This document shows, in pieces, positions 1 through 5,591 of a DNA stretch of 7,445 bases. The position numbers and the translations under genes are program-made. The notes under the pieces were generated by a model that worked only from the letters and a program-made list of their open reading frames with translations, did not search any database and had not been told where the DNA came from. Source of the DNA: an uncultured Lachnospiraceae bacterium. Its GTDB lineage: Bacteria; Bacillota; Clostridia; Lachnospirales; Lachnospiraceae. Numbering within the stretch: position 1 is the stretch's first letter; the number at the start of each line of letters is the position of its first letter. The stretch spans positions 1 through 7,445 of the forward strand of contig CAMQOJ010000205.1 of NCBI GenBank assembly GCA_947003375.1. Reading direction: 5' to 3'.

Positions 1-448
1 TGTCAGCTCAAAACGGATGCCGTCAACTTCAGAACTGGAACATGAAATCATAGTCGCCGCCAATATTGAGGACTACTTTGACAAACACGGCAACCATATG
101 CTTTCGCACAGCCTGCCCGAACATTTGAAGATGCTATTGGAGCAAAAAGGTATCAGCAGAGCGGATGTAGTACGGAATTCCCTGCTTAATCGTACCTATG
201 TATACCAGATATTCGACGGCCGCAGGATGCCGTCACGCAATAAGCTTATCGCTATAGCTTTCGGAATGCATCTGTCCGTTGACGAAACCCAGGCAATGCT
301 AAAGCTTTCCGGATACAGGAAATTATACGCAAAGGATGCGCGGGATGCAATACTCCTGTTTTCCCTGAACCAAAAGATGAATGTTGAAGAAACCAACGAC
401 CTGCTGTATGAATATGGACATGCAGTCCTGGGAGTCCCTGAGGAATAG
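1..448 (+). CDS. XRE-like helix-turn-helix transcriptional regulator (probably 5'-truncated by window edge)
   Basis: Probable DNA-binding regulator acting in the cytoplasm. From the first in-window ATG (position 17) it is 143 aa. The frame is open to the left edge and that ATG has no visible ribosome binding site, so the true start probably lies outside the window. Residues about 34-84 (counted from that ATG) read as an XRE/Cro-type helix-turn-helix: a helix around EHLKMLLEQKG, a turn at ISRADV, and a recognition-helix segment around NRTYVYQIFDG followed by RRMPSRNKLIAIA. The C-terminal part (about 85-140) is predicted helical and contains LSGYRKLYAKDARDAI and LLYEYG. A similar tail is, from memory, seen in short Lachnospiraceae XRE-like proteins next to Ser/Thr kinase genes; no kinase is visible here. 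It converges with the ParM/ParR-type operon. HTH class is fairly sure; target unknown. Confidence 0.75.
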   Translation, partial: VSSKRMPSTSELEHEIIVAANIEDYFDKHGNHMLSHSLPEHLKMLLEQKGISRADVVRNSLLNRTYVYQIFDGRRMPSRNKLIAIAFGMHLSVDETQAMLKLSGYRKLYAKDARDAILLFSLNQKMNVEETNDLLYEYGHAVLGVPEE

Positions 449-514
449 CAGCCCTCAAACACAACAGCCTGATGGACATCCCCCTGGTTCACCTAATGTC
501 TTCCATTTCACGGC

Positions 515-547
515 TGCACATCTGCTATATCCTGCTGCAGATGTGCA
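515..547. repeat. Inverted repeat / hairpin between convergent genes
   Basis: TGCACATCTGC at 515-525 and GCAGATGTGCA at 537-547 are a perfect 11-bp inverted repeat around an 11-nt loop. It lies 67 bp after the XRE-like gene and downstream of the convergent ParR-like gene, where a shared terminator is expected. Neither side has a real T-run (the plus side has only ATCATTTTACC), so a factor-independent terminator is possible but weak. A protein-binding site is the alternative. Confidence 0.5.
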
Positions 548-615
548 ATCATTTTACCAAAACAGTCCTCCGTAATGCCCTTTCTGCAGCACATTGCTTA
601 CACTTTACAGCACAA

Positions 616-652
616 ATGCAACAGGCACCCCGCCCGGGAGCGCCTGCTGCAT
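616..652 (-). terminator. Possible terminator hairpin downstream of the ParR-like gene
   Basis: Arms at 616-626 and 642-652 pair over 11 positions with one mismatch, around a GC-rich 15-nt loop that contains CCCGGG. It sits about 40 bp past the stop of the ParR-like gene on the minus strand. The hairpin is stable-looking, but the downstream minus-strand sequence (TTGTGCTGT) is only weakly T-rich. The remaining sequence from 449 to 692 shows no convincing gene. Confidence 0.35.
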
Positions 653-692
653 CTCGACTGTCATTAGATTGAGCCGTAATCCATGGATGTCC

Positions 693-1070
693 CTATCCGA
701 TATACGCAAGGATTCCTTGCAGCTCCTCCGGAAGTCCGTCACATACCTCGGGCAGTTCTGCCATATTTGACACTGTTGCCGACTGTATGGATGGCGTACC
801 CGCCGCACCGATTCCCGCCAGTAACGCTCCCACCAGTTTCATTCCCTGCAGCTGCATCTCCTCCCGGACGACTGCAAGCATCTGGTCATGGAACTCCTGC
901 CTGTCAGCTATCTTAATGTTCAGGCTGAAATACTCTTCCAGTACCCTCTTTACATAAGCCGTCAGGGAAGATGCACTGCCCGATTCCTCCATCAGCCTCT
1001 GATACAGTTCGCAGTCAGACCTGTCGTCCATATTGAAGCGGATGAAGATAGATTTCTGGTTCTCAGCCAC
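693..1070 (-). CDS. ParR-like ribbon-helix-helix partner of the ParM-like ATPase
   Basis: Probable centromere-binding adaptor of a type II (actin-like) plasmid partition system, 125 aa. The N-terminus fits the ribbon-helix-helix fold: a short basic beta-strand (KSIFIRFNM, residues 6-14), a helix (DCELYQRLMEE, 19-29) and a second helix (SLTAYVKRVLEEYF, 35-48). In known ParR proteins this fold binds centromere repeats, and a C-terminal segment contacts ParM filaments; the acidic tail DGLPEELQGILAYIG may do this here. The start is GTG at 1068-1070, sharing one base with the parM stop in the string TAGTG and preceded by the purine-rich GGGGAAGAAGG, so translation is probably coupled to parM. The assignment rests on fold-like pattern and position after parM, not on a recognised signature; another small DNA-binding protein is possible. 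Confidence 0.62.
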   Translation of the reverse strand: MAENQKSIFIRFNMDDRSDCELYQRLMEESGSASSLTAYVKRVLEEYFSLNIKIADRQEFHDQMLAVVREEMQLQGMKLVGALLAGIGAAGTPSIQSATVSNMAELPEVCDGLPEELQGILAYIG

Positions 1071-1996
1071 TATGACACCTTCTTCCCCTCTATCTGCCTG
1101 GCAAGGAACTCATACCCTTTTGCGTTGGCGCACAGGTCACAGTCATAAGCCGTATGGCTCCGGTACCTGCCGGCATAGTCACGGGCCAGCAATGCACCTC
1201 CACCCACATAAATGATGTTGAGGTAATCCATGCTGTATCCCCTCTCCGCAAGCTCCAGCTCCAGGGACTGCATCCTCTCCCGCAGCATCCCACAAATAAG
1301 CTCCGCATAGGCACCTGGCAGGTTGCTGTCTTCCTTCAAAGCAATCTTCATGATCTCATGCTCCGGTATGTCCTTCCCTGTCTGCACCTTCATCTCACGC
1401 TGGATCTCCTTTATCCATTTCACCACGGCCTTTTCGATGGTAATCGACCTGCTCTCCATGGGGAGGCCATCCTGCACATACACCACATCCGTGGTCTTGC
1501 TCCCGATATCCACCACCAGGTAGTCGCCCTTCATATTCCCCAGCCTTGTAGCGATGGCTGAATAGCACTGGGGACAGACGATCACCTTCCCTATCTCCAG
1601 GAAATAGTCTTTCCCTTCATATGAGAATTTCAGCCTGTCCTGCCGTTTGTAATAGTCAATCAGCTTCGGCTTGTCCCGTCCATAATTTGTAAAGGGCAGG
1701 CCCACCGCGAGCACGACCTCCGCCTTATGGATTCCTGCACCCCCAAGTTCCATGGCTGCCGCCGCCATGGTGCGCAGCCTTGCATCGTCATCCGAGACCT
1801 TATCCTCCGTAATGGCTGCCCGGCCTTCTCCAACCTTGAAGTATTCCCCGTCATAGAACAGGGAGTGTTCTTTCAGCGTCGGCTCCGTGGCGCCCAGCCT
1901 ATGTATGCCGTTATCGAATACAAAGTTCGCTGTCTTACCGAGCTGATAGCCGTCATCGAACCCGATGATGTATTTCCCTTCCTCTAACCTGACCAT
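1070..1996 (-). CDS. parM: ParM/StbA-family actin-like plasmid segregation ATPase
   Basis: Actin-like ATPase of 308 aa. In characterised ParM systems such proteins polymerise with ATP and push plasmid copies apart in the cytoplasm. The actin-fold motifs appear in order: phosphate-1 loop FDDGYQLGK (residues 13-21), phosphate-2 loop DIGSKTTD (163-170), and the adenosine motif YVGGGALLA (263-271), followed by NAKGYEFLA near the C-terminus (291-299), as in ParM/StbA proteins. AVGLPFTNYG at 97-106 matches the subdomain-IA strand region. The ATG at 1994-1996 is preceded by GTGAGGAAATGG, a good ribosome binding site. The gene is followed by the overlapping ParR-like gene and preceded by a 96-bp spacer with repeats that could be the centromere. 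A chromosomal actin-like protein is less likely given the length and the partner. Confidence 0.88.
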   Translation of the reverse strand: MVRLEEGKYIIGFDDGYQLGKTANFVFDNGIHRLGATEPTLKEHSLFYDGEYFKVGEGRAAITEDKVSDDDARLRTMAAAAMELGGAGIHKAEVVLAVGLPFTNYGRDKPKLIDYYKRQDRLKFSYEGKDYFLEIGKVIVCPQCYSAIATRLGNMKGDYLVVDIGSKTTDVVYVQDGLPMESRSITIEKAVVKWIKEIQREMKVQTGKDIPEHEIMKIALKEDSNLPGAYAELICGMLRERMQSLELELAERGYSMDYLNIIYVGGGALLARDYAGRYRSHTAYDCDLCANAKGYEFLARQIEGKKVS

Positions 1997-2092
1997 TCCA
2001 TTTCCTCACTTTCCTTAATCGACAGGGGCCTAGCCCCCATGAACGTCCTTGCCTATCCGTACCGCTTGGCCTGTCCTTATCCAGGCCCCTCC
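1997..2092. promoter_or_regulatory. Repeat-bearing spacer upstream of parM (candidate centromere or operator)
   Basis: Three kinds of structure sit in this 96-bp gap. GGCCTG at 2068-2073 pairs with CAGGCC at 2082-2087. A GGGGC/GCCCC stem with a CTA loop lies at about 2024-2036. On the minus strand, related purine-rich units recur: GGATAAGGAC, GGATAGGCAAGGAC and GATTAAGGAAAG. Type II systems often place the ParR-binding repeats just upstream of parM, so this is the natural place to look. The repeats are degenerate, so the call is tentative. Confidence 0.35.
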
Positions 2093-2437
2093 CTATGCCA
2101 ATATGGCATATCCGATGGTGTCCCTTCCAAATGCCATGTCCAGCACCCTCGGTACGCAGTCCGCCGTGCATCGGAACAGGTCCCTGAACATGCCCTCCAG
2201 GAGCACCTGCCCTCCCTCTGCCACTGGCATGTCCACGCCAAGCTCGTGCTGGTCATAATAGATATAGTCCACATACCCTTTCTCCCTGTCCTCCCAGGAC
2301 AGGTTGTCACCAGTACCTTCACTGATGCGGATGACCTGCCTCGCCTCTGGGACGAATATGAACAGGTCCTCATACCCCTCCGGCTTTCTTCCAGGGCATG
2401 TCTCCATCTGTCCTACTCCATCCAGACTTCCCATCAT
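2093..2437 (-). CDS. Uncharacterised small protein (114 aa) upstream of parM
   Basis: I do not recognise this protein. It is acidic and predicted soluble, with no signal peptide or membrane segment. Its middle has alternating strand-like pieces (EDLFIFVPEARQVIRI, then YVDYIYYDQHELGVDM), and the C-terminal half contains a probable helix (LLEGMFRDLF) ending in GRDTIGYAILA. The start could be either of two adjacent ATG codons (2435-2437 or 2432-2434); the purine stretch AGGAAAGGCAGT precedes both. It lies in the same orientation as its neighbours, 79 bp after the 99-aa ORF and 96 bp before parM, so it is probably co-transcribed and may be an accessory of the segregation module or of the element. 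No function is assigned. Confidence 0.65.
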   Translation of the reverse strand: MMGSLDGVGQMETCPGRKPEGYEDLFIFVPEARQVIRISEGTGDNLSWEDREKGYVDYIYYDQHELGVDMPVAEGGQVLLEGMFRDLFRCTADCVPRVLDMAFGRDTIGYAILA

Positions 2438-2516
2438 ACTGCCTTTCCTTTCTGTATATCTTCACTCCGAATCTGGCACTCTATCCTTTTCTCTGCTGTC
2501 CTGTTCTCACTTATGA

Positions 2517-2816
2517 TTACCCGGTGTTATGGTTCTTACGGTCATCCATATAATAAAGCACAAAGCAGATAAGTTCTTTCTCGCTTACTCCATAATCGCT
2601 GACCCTACCCACAGAATTTCCGCCTGATTCATAAGTGTATACTGTTCCGCCATCTTCCAGTTCCATGACGTAAACCGTATCCGGCCTCTCCCCATCCTCC
2701 GTACCATAAACAGCCATGACATCAGCCATTACTCCCTCTTCCAGAAGCACTGTATAATACCCCCTTCTTCCTGTCCCCGCTGAATCATCCGTTTTTCCCG
2801 GCATTATCATCCTCAT
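2517..2816 (-). CDS. Uncharacterised small protein (99 aa), overlapping the 189-aa ORF
   Basis: I do not recognise this protein. It is predicted soluble and beta-rich: strand-like segments GYYTVLLEEG, VMADVMAVYG and DTVYVMELEDGGTVYTYESG are separated by acidic turns, followed by a final helix EKELICFVLYYMDDR. The first ATG overlaps the stop of the upstream gene in ATGA (2813-2816) and is preceded by CCAGGAAGGGTAC, so the two genes are very probably translationally coupled. Two further in-frame ATGs follow within five codons and could serve as starts. The 4-base overlap suggests that it works with, or at least is made with, the 189-aa protein. Confidence 0.65.
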   Translation of the reverse strand: MRMIMPGKTDDSAGTGRRGYYTVLLEEGVMADVMAVYGTEDGERPDTVYVMELEDGGTVYTYESGGNSVGRVSDYGVSEKELICFVLYYMDDRKNHNTG

Positions 2817-3346
2817 GTACCCTTCCTGGCATAAATTTTCTCTTTCCGTGTCGCATTATCCCTTACAACTACCTGCGGATATTTTTTCAACAGTTCATCC
2901 TTCTTCTCCAGAGCATTCTCCATGCTGTTGCAGGAATAGCACCAGTCGGTGCGCTCCCCATCGCCACCAAATACATAGACGTCTGCGCCTGTCCATGTGA
3001 AGTCATCGAGGTTGGCATTGATGTAGGCAGTCCCCTCGATGATGAAGTCCGCCAGCAGCCCCGCCATGGCATGCATGGCCTCCCTGCTATCCTCCAGCGT
3101 CTTGAATGTGCCGATGTCGTTCTTGACCCATCCATCATCCTCGAAATATTCTATCCATAAGTCCAGATAGATTCCTTCGCTGCCTCCGTAGTCCAGGTTG
3201 TTCTTCAGCTCGAATTCGTAAATCCTGATAGGAACTGGCTCGCTCGTGGCAATCCCATAATCCAGGATGTCCGGCATCTTTCCTTTTTCCTTCAGGATAT
3301 CACATATCCTGTTGAAGAGTTCCTGTGTCGTCATTGGTCTGTCCAT
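2813..3346 (-). CDS. Uncharacterised conserved-looking protein (177 aa from the chosen start)
   Basis: I do not recognise this protein. I place the start at the ATG at 3344-3346 (protein begins MDRPMTTQELF) because AGGAGG lies 10 nt before it. An upstream in-frame ATG at 3397 would add 17 residues that cross a hairpin and this ribosome binding site, so it is unlikely. From the chosen start the protein has an N-terminal helix (TTQELFNRICDILKEKGK), then aromatic and acidic strand-rich sequence (YLDLWIEYFEDDGWV), a helix (EAMHAMAGLLADFIIEG), and a C-terminal region with a CysXXCys pair in DWCYSCNS followed by a helix and VVVRDNATRKEKIY. The Cys pair might bind a metal, but one pair is not enough to claim it. 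It follows prfH by 119 bp in the same orientation. Confidence 0.68.
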   Translation of the reverse strand: MDRPMTTQELFNRICDILKEKGKMPDILDYGIATSEPVPIRIYEFELKNNLDYGGSEGIYLDLWIEYFEDDGWVKNDIGTFKTLEDSREAMHAMAGLLADFIIEGTAYINANLDDFTWTGADVYVFGGDGERTDWCYSCNSMENALEKKDELLKKYPQVVVRDNATRKEKIYARKGT

Positions 3347-3374
3347 AGTCTGCAATCCTCCTGTAAATGAAAGG

Positions 3375-3404
3375 AATCCCCATGCCGCAGCCGGCACAGG
3401 GATT
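3375..3404 (-). promoter_or_regulatory. Compact hairpin just upstream of the 189/177-aa ORF ribosome binding site
   Basis: AATCCC pairs with GGGATT, then a symmetric 2-nt internal loop, then TGCCG pairs with CGGCA around a 4-nt loop. On the minus strand the hairpin is followed by CCTTTCATTT and then the AGGAGG of the next gene. It may be a second, weak terminator after prfH, or a 5'-UTR structure limiting expression of the downstream genes. Confidence 0.4.
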
Positions 3405-3434
3405 GTTATCGTATCATAATAAGAATATATATCT

Positions 3435-3467
3435 GACTGCCGGGGTTATGCGACCCTCATGGCAGTC
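3435..3467 (-). terminator. Probable partial terminator at the end of prfH
   Basis: GACTGCC and GGCAGTC (3461-3467 and 3435-3441, read on the minus strand) form a 7-bp outer stem with an inner GGGT/ACCC stem. The hairpin begins inside the prfH stop codon and is followed by an A/T-rich tail, AGATATATATTCTTATT. The tail is interrupted by A residues, so termination may be partial and the downstream genes may still be reached by readthrough. Confidence 0.45.
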
Positions 3468-4101
3468 AATGTGTTCCCATCGGAGGTGTCTGCCTGCTGT
3501 CCGCAGCTTTGTCCTTTTTCAGCAGGAACTCCTCTCCTTCATAAACACGCACCGGGTTCCCCCTGACAATGCGGTAGTGCTCCATCCAAGCTGCCTCTCT
3601 CTGACGGGCCTGCTGTTCCTGCTGGAGGGCCGACAGCCTTTCCTGCATACGCTCCATGGCTCTGCGCCTGTTCTGGAGCTGGCTGCGCTCCTCCGTAGAC
3701 TGGGTTACAATGCCTGTTGGGATGTGGACAATCCGCACGCCGGTCTCCACCTTATTCACATTCTGTCCCCCTTTTCCGCCGCAGTGAAACCTTTCCATGC
3801 GGTACTCCCCCTCCGATGCCGTCTCCTCCCTGTCCGGAACGACGCTCACGTCCACATACCAGTTCTTCCGCTTATGGCTTCTGCGGAACGGGCTCCTGCA
3901 GACCCACAGCACTGTCCCCTCCAGGCCGCTCAGGTCATGCTTTGTCCGGAAACGGACGGAATCAAGGCATCCCTTCCCATAGCCTTTGGTCTCCGATATT
4001 ACATCGAAATCGCCATATTCTTTTTTGAGTGCTGCAAACAGCTTCGCCACCGCCAGCTGGCATTCCGACGGCCCCTGTCCTGCACTGATCTGGATTATCA
4101 T
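3466..4101 (-). CDS. prfH: Peptide chain release factor homologue PrfH
   Basis: Class I release factor homologue of 211 aa. It carries the catalytic GGQ loop in HCGGKGGQNVNKVETG (GGQ at 111-113), which enters the peptidyl transferase centre to hydrolyse peptidyl-tRNA. It lacks the N-terminal domain and length of RF1/RF2 (about 350 aa) and has the PrfH-type stretch CRSPFRRSHKRKNWYVDV (68-85) before the GGQ domain. The C-terminus is a basic, glutamine-rich helix (RRRAMERMQERLSALQQEQQ) followed by NPVRVYEGEEF. In E. coli, intact PrfH acts on ribosomes with a cut decoding-centre 16S rRNA so that a partner RtcB can religate it. I start at the ATG at 4099-4101 because GAGGAG lies 7 nt upstream; the ATG at 4116 would overlap that site. 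It follows rtcB in the same orientation and looks intact, unlike the truncated prfH of E. coli K-12. Confidence 0.93.
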   Translation of the reverse strand: MIIQISAGQGPSECQLAVAKLFAALKKEYGDFDVISETKGYGKGCLDSVRFRTKHDLSGLEGTVLWVCRSPFRRSHKRKNWYVDVSVVPDREETASEGEYRMERFHCGGKGGQNVNKVETGVRIVHIPTGIVTQSTEERSQLQNRRRAMERMQERLSALQQEQQARQREAAWMEHYRIVRGNPVRVYEGEEFLLKKDKAADSRQTPPMGTH

Positions 4102-4105
4102 AAAT

Positions 4106-4213
4106 TTACTCCTCATATTCTTGTTCCGGCGTCCATACAGTGCCCGGAATTAGGAATGGATCTTCAGCCCGCAATCCTCTCCGTCTGTAATTTCTGCTAA
4201 CGGCCGTTAGCAT
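4106..4213 (-). CDS. Candidate 35-codon ORF ending at the prfH ribosome binding site
   Basis: Possible small gene between rtcB and prfH. From the ATG at 4211-4213 it encodes 35 aa, beginning MLTAVSRNYRRRG and ending GTVWTPEQEYEE. AGGCGG lies 8 nt upstream of the ATG. The last two codons before TAA are GAG GAG, which form the prfH ribosome binding site, and only 4 nt separate TAA from the prfH ATG, a spacing typical of coupled genes. The frame also extends upstream to a GTG at 4232-4234 (42 aa). The start codon overlaps an 18-bp perfect palindrome. I do not recognise the product; it could be a leader-like peptide or the tail of a decayed gene. Support comes only from arrangement. Confidence 0.4.
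   Translation of the reverse strand: MLTAVSRNYRRRGLRAEDPFLIPGTVWTPEQEYEE
4195..4212. repeat. 18-bp perfect palindrome between rtcB and prfH
   Basis: TGCTAACGGCCGTTAGCA is completely self-complementary. As DNA it is a candidate operator for a dimeric regulator. As RNA on the minus strand it would form a 7-bp hairpin with a GGCC loop that hides the ATG of the 35-codon ORF. It lies about 95 nt before the prfH start. Confidence 0.6.
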
Positions 4214-4315
4214 CTGCAGTGCCGCCTGGCTCACGGGCAGCAAGCATCATGGGCTGACGGCAGATTTTACTGTGTGCTGGTAGCCACTCCGTCCATGTAC
4301 TGTATGGGCGCCTTT

Positions 4316-5425
4316 CTATTTCCTGCTCCCGGCTTTGTAGTTATAGACAGGTTTCAGGATTTCCGTTATCCGGACGGTGTCCCTGATCTGTCCCGCGATC
4401 TCCTCTATGGAGCGGTAGGCAAAGGGCGCCTCGTCCAGTGTATCCGCTCCCACGCAGCTGCTGTAGATACCGTCCATTTCCTTTTTGAAATCCGATACGG
4501 TATACCGTTCCTTCACATCCTCCCGCTTCAGCCGTCTGCCGGAGCCGTGGGGTGCCGAATTGTTCCAGTCTGCATTTCCCAGGCCGATGCCCAGGATGAT
4601 GCCGTCCCTCATATTCGCCGGGATAATCACCCTGTCCCCCTTTCCGGCGGCTATCGCCCCTTTCCGCAGTATCCCGGAAGCATCCAGGTAGTTGTGTGCC
4701 ACCGAGAACTGATCCGCTGCTTTCCATTTCATCCCTTTCAGGATCTCCCTGACGATGATCTGCCTGTTGGCCTCGGCATAGTCCTGGATAATCTGCACAT
4801 CCTCCAGATAGCCCTCTTTTTCCTCCCCTTCCAGATAGCTCATGTAATAGGGAATCTCCAGCCCCCTTCTTTTCAGGGAGGCGCTGGCAAGCTTTGTGTA
4901 ATATTCCGCCACTTCCTCTCCCAGGTGCCTGCTGCCTGTGTGCACCACCAGGTACAGCTTTCCATCCGTCCCCCTGTCAAGCTCTATGAAGTGGTTGCCG
5001 CCTCCCAGCGTGCCCAGGCTCCTCTCCGCCTTCTGCCTGTGGATATGCCGGGCACAGCGGAGCTCTCCATAGGGGAATCCCTCCGCCAGGTGGTGCTGCT
5101 CCCTCCTTATTGCAAAACCTGAGGGCACGTTCTCCCGGATGACCCTGTCCAGCTTCTGGAACTCCGCATGTTCCTTATTCAGTTCCACACAGGTCATGCC
5201 GCAGCCGATGTCCACACCTAAGAGCTGCGGGATGACCTTATCCGTAACCGTCATGGCAAGGCCTATGGGCCCAACCTTGCCGGGATGGATGTCCGGCATC
5301 AGGCAGATCCTGCTGCCCCTGGCCACTTCATTGTCACATATCATCTTTACCTGCGCTTCCGCGTATCCTTCTACGTCCTCTGTGAATATCCTTGCTTCGG
5401 CATAGATGCCTTTTACTGTTTTCAT
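4316..5425 (-). CDS. rtcB: RtcB-family RNA-splicing/repair ligase (RtcB2-like, paired with prfH)
   Basis: RNA ligase of 369 aa. RtcB enzymes join a 2',3'-cyclic phosphate or 3'-phosphate end to a 5'-OH using GTP and Mn2+. The active-site set can be followed in order against E. coli RtcB: D72 and C75 in VDIGCGMTC (D75, C78), N144 and H145 in LGGGNHFIE (N167, H168), H162 in VVHTGSRHLG (H185), H244 in VAHNYL (H281) and the guanylated histidine H293 in APHGSGRRL (H337). All are present, so the enzyme should be active. It is shorter than the E. coli housekeeping RtcB (about 408 aa), as expected for the prfH-linked form. The ATG at 5423-5425 is preceded by AAGGAG 11 nt upstream. A long leader with a terminator-like hairpin lies before it. 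Likely substrate, by analogy: cleaved 16S rRNA; tRNA breaks are an alternative. Confidence 0.94.
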   Translation of the reverse strand: MKTVKGIYAEARIFTEDVEGYAEAQVKMICDNEVARGSRICLMPDIHPGKVGPIGLAMTVTDKVIPQLLGVDIGCGMTCVELNKEHAEFQKLDRVIRENVPSGFAIRREQHHLAEGFPYGELRCARHIHRQKAERSLGTLGGGNHFIELDRGTDGKLYLVVHTGSRHLGEEVAEYYTKLASASLKRRGLEIPYYMSYLEGEEKEGYLEDVQIIQDYAEANRQIIVREILKGMKWKAADQFSVAHNYLDASGILRKGAIAAGKGDRVIIPANMRDGIILGIGLGNADWNNSAPHGSGRRLKREDVKERYTVSDFKKEMDGIYSSCVGADTLDEAPFAYRSIEEIAGQIRDTVRITEILKPVYNYKAGSRK

Positions 5426-5454
5426 ATGATTTCTGTCTCCTTAAAAATGGGCAC

Positions 5455-5476
5455 AAAAAAAGCACCCCAAAGGTGC
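5455..5476 (-). terminator. Intrinsic terminator-like hairpin in the rtcB leader (candidate attenuator)
   Basis: On the minus strand, GCACC (5472-5476), a TTTGG loop and GGTGC (5462-5466) are followed directly by seven T residues (5455-5461). It lies only about 13 nt before the rtcB ribosome binding site and downstream of the only good minus-strand promoter, so it would stop rtcB transcripts early unless overridden. The stem is short (5 bp) but four of its five pairs are G-C, and it can stack on the long stem next to it. Confidence 0.65.
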
Positions 5477-5477
5477 G

Positions 5478-5591
5478 GGTTCTTTCTGTACTTTGGGTAT
5501 CCTCATATTCTCAGGATTTGCTACAAGCCGCCAAATTGGCCTAGTAAAGCAAAGCGAGAATGACGGAGTTACCCAAACATCAGAAAGAACC
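5478..5591 (-). promoter_or_regulatory. 114-nt nested stem-loop element in the rtcB leader
   Basis: The outer arms, 5478-5499 and 5570-5591, are 22 nt each and pair at 19 of 22 positions; the three mismatches are clustered in the middle. Inside, three more stems nest in order: ATTCTC (5507-5512) with GAGAAT (5556-5561), TTTGCT (5517-5522) with AGCAAA (5548-5553), and GCCA (5530-5533) with TGGC (5537-5540). This much nested pairing is unlikely by chance. One base separates it from the terminator-like stem. An alternative 8-bp bulged stem (5587-5595 with 5604-5611) would compete for the GGTTC end of one outer arm. It may be a cis-regulatory RNA, or a small palindromic insertion. Confidence 0.6.

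Noticed and set aside
449..692. Small plus-strand frames after the XRE-like gene
   Set aside because: They lack ribosome binding sites, are low in coding character and run through the two hairpins. I treat the segment as intergenic.
2039..2572. Plus-strand open frame (177 codons) opposite the 114-aa ORF
   Set aside because: Composition is shadow-like and it has no ribosome binding site. The minus-strand ORFs have purine-rich initiation sites, and two of them overlap in coupled fashion.
3367..4200. Plus-strand open frame (277 codons) opposite prfH
   Set aside because: It lies across prfH, which has an intact GGQ domain and a good ribosome binding site. The opposite-strand translation resembles no protein family.
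4274..5122. Long plus-strand open frame (282 codons) opposite rtcB
   Set aside because: It is antisense to a gene with a complete RtcB active site. Its Pro/His/Leu-rich composition is typical of a shadow frame of a GC-rich gene.
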